Assembly: GCA_900765125.1 (NCBI GenBank)
Contig: CAAFQL010000242.1
Span: 1-11,052, forward strand
Source: Oscillospiraceae bacterium
Lineage (GTDB): Bacteria > Bacillota > Clostridia > Oscillospirales > Ruminococcaceae
DNA length: 11,052 nucleotides
Direction: 5' to 3'
The notes under the pieces are model-generated. The model searched no databases. It saw nothing but the letters and a program-made list of their open reading frames with translations, and was not told the DNA's origin. Numbering within the stretch: position 1 is the stretch's first letter; the number at the start of each line of letters is the position of its first letter. Of the stretch, positions 6,646 to 11,052 are shown one piece after another. A program made the translations under genes and the position numbers.

Positions 6646-7215
6646 TCAACGATTTGATGTATTTATTGTTTTTATGATTTTAGCAGGATTACCACCAACA
6701 ACTGCGTTCGGAGGAATATCTTTCGTAACAACTGCACCTGCTCCAATTACAGCATTCTCTCCAATCGTAACACCTTGTAAAATTGTTGCATTGATGCCAA
6801 TCCATACATTGTCTTTAATGACAATCGGTTTTGCAATCGTAGCACTTCGATTTACAGGATTCAGGTCATGATTCAAAGTGACCAAATTCACCCTTGGTCC
6901 AATGAAAACGCCGTTTCCGATTGTAATTCCGCCACGGTCAAAAAATGTACAGCATTGCTGAATCATGCAGTTTTTTCCGATTGTAGTGTTTTTACCGAAA
7001 TCTGTATAAAACGGTGGTTTCAACGTTGTACTGTCATCTAATTCTTTGCCAAACAGTTCGTGCAGAATTTCCTTTGCTCTCGTATCACCATAATCCAGAC
7101 AATTTAGTTTTGAAGTCAGTTCAAATGCGTGATGAATTACTTCATGAATCGGCGGGAAATCCGGATCGGATGGAGAAATGGTTTCTCCTGCAAGTTCTCT
7201 TTCAAAAATATTCAT
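6646..7215 (-). CDS. Hexapeptide-repeat sugar O-acetyltransferase (LacA/NodL/Maa type)
   Basis: 189 residues, the usual length for this family. The N-terminal helical part (about 1-60) resembles the Mac region of maltose/galactoside acetyltransferases. The left-handed beta-helix follows, with hexapeptide repeats such as ITIGNG, VFIGPR, VWIGIN and AVIGAGAVVTKDIP. The catalytic histidine is H116 in LVTLNHDLNP. It transfers acetyl from acetyl-CoA to a hydroxyl of a small sugar-like acceptor; the real acceptor is not predictable. GAGGTG lies eight bases before the ATG. Second gene of the operon: 19 bases after the flavodoxin lipoprotein and 29 before the half-dockerin flavodoxin. Why an acetyltransferase is co-transcribed with exported flavodoxins is not clear. 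Confidence 0.93.
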   Translation of the reverse strand: MNIFERELAGETISPSDPDFPPIHEVIHHAFELTSKLNCLDYGDTRAKEILHELFGKELDDSTTLKPPFYTDFGKNTTIGKNCMIQQCCTFFDRGGITIGNGVFIGPRVNLVTLNHDLNPVNRSATIAKPIVIKDNVWIGINATILQGVTIGENAVIGAGAVVTKDIPPNAVVGGNPAKIIKTINTSNR

Positions 7216-7234
7216 ACTCGTTTCACCTCTATCA

Positions 7235-8026
7235 TTATGAATCCAAACCTAATGAATCAAGCCAGTTTGTGACATCGCTTTCTGCACTTGTTGCGTCAGA
7301 AGCACCAATGGATAATCCATCAAGAACCGTTGCTTCCGGTTCATATTCTGCGATGATATCAAGTGCATCAGAAAAACCGCTTCCTCCGCTGGTGCAAAAC
7401 GGAATAATGGTCTTTCCGGAAAAATCATATTCTTCAAAAAAGCTGTACATCGCCATCGGCATACCGTACCACCAATTGGGAAAGCCCACAAAAATCGTAT
7501 CATATCCGTCAAGATTTTCTATGTGTGTTGCAAGTTCAGGGTATTCATTGTTGTTCTTTTCTTCCTGACCCTCTTCAATTGTTCCATCATAATCAGAGGG
7601 ATATGCTTTTACTGTCCGAATAGAAAATAGTTCTCCTCCGGTCTGCTGTGCTATCATATCTGCAACAACACCTGTATTTCCTGTCAATCGTCCGTTCCAT
7701 GGCTGAATACTGGCAGAAGCGGAGGCATCTGCATTATCCGAAAGTTCTGCATTTTCTGCATAAGTGAAATAAGCAACCAGTATACGGGACGATGTTTCTT
7801 CATCTTCACCGGAATCCGCATACTCTGAGGATTCTGTATCGTTTGTTTCCTCTGCATTTTGACTGGATTCTGTTGTTTCCAGAATAGAATCCGCATTATC
7901 ATTTGTACTTTCTTCTGTCACACTGATTGATTCCTGCGAAATGTAGTCCTCATTCTCCGTGCTGCTGCAAGCCGTAAACGATGCAGTCAGACACAATGCC
8001 ATAAGAAAAATAACTGTTTTTTTCAT
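7235..8026 (-). CDS. Flavodoxin-domain lipoprotein
   Basis: 263 residues. A lipoprotein signal ends SFTAC with Cys20 as lipidation site. Residues 21-80 form an acidic Ser/Thr/Glu-rich low-complexity linker that holds the domain away from the membrane. The flavodoxin-type domain is about 81-260 (ILVAYFT, DTIFVGFPNWWYGMP, GKTIIPFCTSGGSG). The loop region carries DASASAS (100-106), then GRLTGNTGV, where a T-G-N-T remains after the insertion. AAAGGAG is nine bases before the ATG at 8026; ATG 8032 has only three bases spacing. It is first in the four-gene operon driven by the promoter at 8069-8097 with an upstream LysR operator. No dockerin: this paralogue uses a lipid anchor instead. Confidence 0.92.
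   Translation of the reverse strand: MKKTVIFLMALCLTASFTACSSTENEDYISQESISVTEESTNDNADSILETTESSQNAEETNDTESSEYADSGEDEETSSRILVAYFTYAENAELSDNADASASASIQPWNGRLTGNTGVVADMIAQQTGGELFSIRTVKAYPSDYDGTIEEGQEEKNNNEYPELATHIENLDGYDTIFVGFPNWWYGMPMAMYSFFEEYDFSGKTIIPFCTSGGSGFSDALDIIAEYEPEATVLDGLSIGASDATSAESDVTNWLDSLGLDS
7709..7729 (-). other. DASASAS element in the flavodoxin loop (candidate flavinylation site)
   Basis: Codons 100-106 encode D-A-S-A-S-A-S, followed by IQPW. Position 4 is Ala rather than Ser/Thr, a departure from the classic ApbE motif; the acceptor position Ser106 is kept. Confidence 0.45.
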
Positions 8027-8068
8027 TTTCATATGCTCCTTTACCACATAATTTTTTTCTGTATCTCT

Positions 8069-8097
8069 ATTATACACCAGTTCTCACAATATGTCTA
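8069..8097 (-). promoter_or_regulatory. Promoter of the four-gene flavodoxin operon
   Basis: TAGACA (8097-8092) and TATAAT (8074-8069) with a 17-base spacer on the minus strand. The -35 lies in AAGTATTAGACATAT, matching the promoter at 3706-3734 in all but one base of that block. The weaker -35 suggests more dependence on activation. Confidence 0.88.
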
Positions 8098-8120
8098 ATA
8101 CTTATTTTTTATGAGATGTT

Positions 8121-8135
8121 ATGCTTAAAAAGCAT
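8121..8135. promoter_or_regulatory. Putative LysR operator ATGCTTAAAAAGCAT
   Basis: An inverted repeat ATGCTT/AAGCAT around AAA with the T-N11-A pattern. The arms are identical to the box at 3758-3772. Its distance to the -35 of the operon promoter is 23 bases, the same as at the divergent flavodoxin gene, so both are likely bound by the same LysR protein. Confidence 0.75.
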
Positions 8136-8146
8136 TGAAAATACAC

Positions 8147-8183
8147 AAAAAACAATCACAATGAAAAATCACTGTGATTGTTT
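8147..8183 (-). terminator. Terminator of the tandem flavodoxin gene
   Basis: A perfect 11-bp stem AAACAATCACA/TGTGATTGTTT with a 12-base loop; the minus-strand 3' arm runs into TTTTTT. It lies 15 bases after the stop at 8198 and isolates this gene from the operon promoter at 8069-8097. Confidence 0.9.
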
Positions 8184-8197
8184 CAAATGTCAGATAA

Positions 8198-9508
8198 TTA
8201 CGCCGCAAAACTATCCAGCCATGAAAGAATATCCTCTTTTGAAGAGCCTACCGATGTCCAGTATACAGACAATCCGTTTTCTACTACATTTGCATTCGGC
8301 TCTAATTTCTTCACTTCATTAACTGCACCTGCAAATCCGCTTCCGCCGCTTGTGTTAAATAAATATATTGTCTTTCCACTGAAATCGTATTCTTCAAAGA
8401 AAGCATACATCGCCTGCGGCATACTTGACCACCACGTCGGAAAACCAATATAAACGGTATCATATTGCTCTAAATTATCAATATGCGTTTTCAATACCGG
8501 ATATTTTCCGTTTCGTTTTTCCTCCGGAACACTTGTAGTAACTTCCGAATAAGTTGTACCGTAACTTCCTTCAATTTCAAGCTGAAACAGATTGGATTTT
8601 GTATTTTCAGCAATGACAGATGCTACATATTCCGTAGAACCATATCGTTTGTCATCTACAATTGCAACGCTTGCACTTGCCAATGAATCCACATCATTAT
8701 CAAGAGGATAAGAGAAATATGCAACAAGGGAGGTATTCTTCTGCAATGCTGCAATTTCTTCATTTTTTTCAGAAACAAAATCCGCTATCTGCGATTGTGA
8801 GGCACTGCTGCTGAATCTTATTCCGTCCAGTATGTCAGAATCAGGAAGCATCGTCCGGATATTTTGTACTGCACTTGTAATACTGCTGCTGCCGGAGGTA
8901 CAGAACGGAATCACAATTTTTCCGGAATAGTCAAAGTTTTCCAAGAATGTATCAATAATTCTTGGTTCTTCTCCCCACCATATTGGGAAACCAATATAGA
9001 TTACATCGTACTGTTCCATACTTTCGGGCAGCTGTGCAATTTCGGGACGTGCATCGGGATCGCTCTGCTCTTGATTGGCACGGCAGCTGCTGTTACTGTA
9101 ATTCAGATCATCTGCCGTATATGGAACAGACGGTACAATTTCAAATATATCGCCGCCTGTTTCCTCTTTCAGATAGGAAGCCACCGTTTCTGTATTTCCG
9201 GTGCATGAAAAATATGCGATCAGTGTATCGCTTTTAGTCGAAGATTGTTTTACAAACTGCTGTTTCATCAAACACAGATCAAATACGTCCCATCTGTCAT
9301 CGTCGTTTAAATCATAGTCTTTATCGCTTAAATCAGGCGTTTCTTTGACAAGCAGAAAGTTCTGCAAATTTTTAATATCCTCAATTGTATATACAGTTTC
9401 ACTATCCGCATATACAGGTACAGATTCAGGTATGTTTGCAGAAACAGGAATCAGTACTGCACAGAGTGTAAGTACCATTCCGATACAAAATGCATACATT
9501 CGTTTCAT
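8198..9508 (-). CDS. Secreted half-dockerin protein with two flavodoxin domains
   Basis: 436 residues: signal peptide (about 1-34), half-dockerin (about 40-89, ligands D66, N68, D70, D74, D77), flavodoxin domain 1 (about 95-247) and flavodoxin domain 2 (about 259-434). Domain 1 has the classic phosphate loop F-S-C-T-G-N-T-E (100-107) and should bind FMN non-covalently. Domain 2 lacks it at that position and instead has DSLASAS (274-280), followed by YGSTEY. Both keep the second flavin-loop region (YIGFPIWWGE and YIGFPTWWSSMP). Two unlike flavodoxins on one chain could pass electrons between them (inference). The start at 9508 has GGAGGA six bases upstream; longer in-frame starts have no such site. 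No strong promoter is evident in 9509-9642, so it may be co-transcribed with the upstream flavodoxin gene. Confidence 0.9.
   Translation of the reverse strand: MKRMYAFCIGMVLTLCAVLIPVSANIPESVPVYADSETVYTIEDIKNLQNFLLVKETPDLSDKDYDLNDDDRWDVFDLCLMKQQFVKQSSTKSDTLIAYFSCTGNTETVASYLKEETGGDIFEIVPSVPYTADDLNYSNSSCRANQEQSDPDARPEIAQLPESMEQYDVIYIGFPIWWGEEPRIIDTFLENFDYSGKIVIPFCTSGSSSITSAVQNIRTMLPDSDILDGIRFSSSASQSQIADFVSEKNEEIAALQKNTSLVAYFSYPLDNDVDSLASASVAIVDDKRYGSTEYVASVIAENTKSNLFQLEIEGSYGTTYSEVTTSVPEEKRNGKYPVLKTHIDNLEQYDTVYIGFPTWWSSMPQAMYAFFEEYDFSGKTIYLFNTSGGSGFAGAVNEVKKLEPNANVVENGLSVYWTSVGSSKEDILSWLDSFAA
8669..8689 (-). other. DSLASAS element in flavodoxin domain 2
   Basis: Codons 274-280 encode D-S-L-A-S-A-S, followed by VAI. 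This is the most diverged copy: Ala at position 4 and Ser-Leu at 2-3. Domain 1 of the same protein has the ordinary T-G-N-T-E loop and no such element. Confidence 0.4.
9259..9391 (-). repeat. Half-dockerin coding repeat, copy 3
   Basis: The 133-bp third copy of the module also found at 3419-3551 and 6358-6490. Unlike those two, the upstream signal peptide is unrelated, so the module itself has moved or been conserved independently of the signal. Confidence 0.85.
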
Positions 9509-9642
9509 AAGCATTCCTCCATTTTTAATATCCTTAATTTTGAGATCACTTTCAAAATATAAAAAACGATAAAATTCCACTGTTCCATCATCTACATATA
9601 TTCTAAAAATACAGATAATGCACTTCAGTTAAAATCAAAACA

Positions 9643-10671
9643 TTATTCTGCCAGAGAAAAAGTGATTTCTTCCCGATCGTCCAAAGTATTAAATAATGAT
9701 AGATCAGATGTCACTCTTCCAATGGGAATGACATCCACAGAAAGGGTCGGATTATCCGTCTGTGCGTAAAAAATTGCCATGTTATGGTGGGCTTCGCAAT
9801 AGGTGATATCACCGTTTTCAAAATTTCTTTGACCACCTTCAAGGTTTTCGAGATCGAAGTCAATGCCTCCATAATATTCTCTGCCTGCATATCCAACCAT
9901 GGAAACGGTTAGCGGAAACTGCTTCTTGATCTCTTGAACCAACGCTGTATCATAAAGCACGCCGTCTAAAACAGTATCGCCAATCGTAATTTTGATCGCT
10001 GTTTGATCGCTTTGCAGAGAGCTGATTTCCCGCTTTGATACACCAATGGAATTCAGCCATTCTGTCACTGTATTTTGAGAATCGAGAACATCTTTGGCTT
10101 CGATTGCAAGACCATCAAGTGTTTTTTCAGCTTTACTTGCATCACTAATTGTGTAATAACTGTCGCCTGCACCGTAACCATCATGAGTACAAAACGGAAT
10201 AACTGTCTTTCCAGATAAATCATACTGATTCAAGAAAGAAATTACTGCTTGAGGAACATCGGTCGCCCAAACCGGATATCCCACAAATACAGTATCATAT
10301 TTTGCAATATTCAGATTGCTTTCCTTTAGTTCTGGCAAAGTGTTATTCGACATTTCGTTATGATTGACATCCCGCAGTTCATCAAAATCCGCTGTATAAG
10401 GGAGCATCGTTTCGATCAGATGAATATCTCCGCCGACTGATTTCTGAATCATCCGTGCTACATATTCCGTTGTTCCGAAACGTTCTCCGTCAATTACAAG
10501 GCTGGCAGAAGTTGTTGCATCCACATCATCCGGATAATCTGTATTACCCCACCGAGAAAAATATACGATTAAAATGCTGTTCTCGTTTTCCACAGACTCG
10601 ACATTTTTGATGCCTTCCGACGATTCTGACTGTGATTCTTCTGTCACTGTCTGCGTTCCCATTTCCTCCAT
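9643..10671 (-). CDS. Flavodoxin / cyclophilin-like protein, body of a frameshifted lipoprotein
   Basis: 342 residues in this frame: an acidic Ser/Glu-rich linker (1-31), a flavodoxin-type domain (about 32-212: ILIVYFSRWGNT, DTVFVGYPVW, GKTVIPFCTH) and a cyclophilin-like domain (about 226-342: VGYAGREYYG, NGDITYC, FYAQT, PIGRVTSDLS). DATTSAS is at 51-57. It is the closest relative of the 2433-3665 protein but has no dockerin and no DATSSAS tail. The first ATG of this frame lacks a usable ribosome binding site. A well-initiated lipoprotein leader (10768 onward) lies one frame away and joins across an A9 run at 10676-10684; eight A's would make one continuous protein. So this is either a phase-off or slippage-dependent gene, a true mutation, or a sequencing error. 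Confidence 0.8.
   Translation of the reverse strand: MEEMGTQTVTEESQSESSEGIKNVESVENENSILIVYFSRWGNTDYPDDVDATTSASLVIDGERFGTTEYVARMIQKSVGGDIHLIETMLPYTADFDELRDVNHNEMSNNTLPELKESNLNIAKYDTVFVGYPVWATDVPQAVISFLNQYDLSGKTVIPFCTHDGYGAGDSYYTISDASKAEKTLDGLAIEAKDVLDSQNTVTEWLNSIGVSKREISSLQSDQTAIKITIGDTVLDGVLYDTALVQEIKKQFPLTVSMVGYAGREYYGGIDFDLENLEGGQRNFENGDITYCEAHHNMAIFYAQTDNPTLSVDVIPIGRVTSDLSLFNTLDDREEITFSLAE
10501..10521 (-). other. DATTSAS element in the flavodoxin loop (candidate flavinylation site)
   Basis: Codons 51-57 encode D-A-T-T-S-A-S, followed by LVI. The peptide is identical to the loop element at 3315-3335. The loop keeps W-G-N-T before the insertion. Ser57 would be the acceptor. Confidence 0.5.
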
Positions 10672-10768
10672 GCTGTTTTTTTTTCATCTGTACTGTCTGA
10701 TTACTGTCACAGCCAACAATGGAGAATACGAGCAGTAAAGAAAGTAACGAGATCCATAATCTCTTCAT
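10544..10768 (-). pseudogene. Lipoprotein leader out of frame with the flavodoxin body
   Basis: The ATG at 10768 has AAGGAG seven bases upstream, overlapping the stop of the cupin gene. The peptide MKRLWISLLSLLL continues to FSIVGC, a lipoprotein signal with Cys20. After MKKK, encoded by the A9 run, the frame turns into unrelated sequence until its stop at 10544. The next frame continues instead as MEEMGTQTVTEE into the flavodoxin. This leader is therefore the missing N-terminus of the 9643-10671 gene. Confidence 0.8.
10676..10684 (-). repeat. A9 homopolymer at the frameshift point
   Basis: Nine consecutive A's on the coding strand, directly after ATG in CAG-ATG-A9-CAGCATGG. Removing one A restores the reading frame from the lipoprotein leader into the flavodoxin. 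Runs of this length are prone to slippage in replication, transcription and sequencing. Confidence 0.85.
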
Positions 10769-10779
10769 TGCCCATCTCC

Positions 10780-11052
10780 TTATTTCAGCTTCATGTAATC
10801 CTCATCGGAAACAGCTTCCAGCCACTCATTTGAAGTATTCTCGCCGGGAATCTCAATAGCTATGTGGGCAAACCAGCTATCCTTTGCTGCACCATGCCAG
10901 TGCTTCACGCCTACAGGTATTGCAACCACATCTCCGGCATGAAGCTCTTGTGCCTCCTTGCCCCACTCCTGATAATAGCCACGTCCTGCGGTACAAAGCA
11001 AAATCTGACCGCCGCCCTTGTCACCGTGATGAATATGCCAGTTATTACGGCA
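10780..11052 (-). CDS. Cupin domain protein, N-terminus cut by the window edge
   Basis: 90 residues of an open frame that enters from the right edge. Small single-domain cupin (double-stranded beta-helix). Metal-binding residues are in NWHIHHGDKGGG and the matching second motif HAGDVVAIPVGVKHWHGAA; the tail VSDEDYMKLK matches proteins of this group. These proteins often lie beside flavodoxin, aldo/keto reductase and LysR genes, and some are fused to carboxymuconolactone decarboxylase domains; that fusion could lie outside the window. The frame is open through 11052, so the internal TTG at 11001 is not the real start. Its stop is 11 bases before the flavodoxin leader ATG, so the two are co-transcribed. 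The reaction is unknown. Confidence 0.9.
   Translation of the reverse strand, partial: CRNNWHIHHGDKGGGQILLCTAGRGYYQEWGKEAQELHAGDVVAIPVGVKHWHGAAKDSWFAHIAIEIPGENTSNEWLEAVSDEDYMKLK

Noticed and set aside
3419..9391. The three 133-bp repeats as a mobile element or CRISPR array
   Set aside because: They lie in frame inside three genes, encode the same protein module and have no terminal repeats, spacers or transposase.
8198..9508. Tandem flavodoxin gene as a fusion caused by assembly of two repeats
   Set aside because: The two flavodoxin domains are clearly diverged in loop motif and sequence, and the linker is in frame with ordinary composition, so it looks like a genuine two-domain protein.

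Overview
The window looks like a chromosomal segment of a low-to-moderate GC gut Firmicute, most likely a Ruminococcus-type clostridium (Oscillospiraceae). The best clue is three secreted proteins carrying a half-dockerin module (a calcium loop of the form DxNxDxRxDxxD followed by LCLMKQQ), which is typical of ruminococci. Consensus -35/-10 promoters, strong Shine-Dalgarno sites and GTG starts fit the same group. Nearly all genes are on the minus strand; only the LysR-type regulator is on the plus strand.

Layout from the right edge, in minus-strand transcription order: a truncated cupin gene (10780-11052) runs into a flavodoxin/cyclophilin-like lipoprotein whose leader is separated from its body by a frameshift at an A9 run (9643-10768). 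Next is a secreted half-dockerin protein with two flavodoxin domains (8198-9508) that ends at a terminator. A consensus promoter then starts a four-gene operon: flavodoxin lipoprotein (7235-8026), hexapeptide acetyltransferase (6646-7215), half-dockerin flavodoxin (5777-6616) and aldo/keto reductase (4753-5742). The reductase meets the convergent lysR gene (3865-4749) tail to tail. Divergent from lysR is a half-dockerin/flavodoxin/cyclophilin-like protein (2433-3665). A structured leader precedes the operon apbE / NusG-domain-II protein / Gx-transporter-like membrane protein (319-2229), which ends at a terminator. The left edge holds a promoter and the first seven codons of another gene.

The genes read as one extracytoplasmic flavin redox cluster. 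It has five exported flavodoxin-type proteins (six flavodoxin domains) held outside the membrane by lipid anchors or dockerin modules, plus an exported FMN transferase of the ApbE family with its usual membrane partners. The LysR regulator appears to control at least part of it: the same 15-bp palindrome ATGCTTnnnAAGCAT lies exactly 23 bp upstream of the -35 box of two flavodoxin promoters, and a weaker copy overlaps the lysR promoter.

The most interesting observation is that five of the six flavodoxin domains have the normal FMN phosphate-binding loop replaced or extended by a short element, D-A-T-[ST]-S-A-S or a close variant. It resembles the Dxx[ST]GA[ST] site at which ApbE attaches FMN covalently. 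A further copy, DATSSAS, sits alone in the C-terminal tail of one of these proteins, outside the flavodoxin fold. This suggests, as inference, that these flavodoxins are covalently flavinylated substrates of the neighbouring ApbE.
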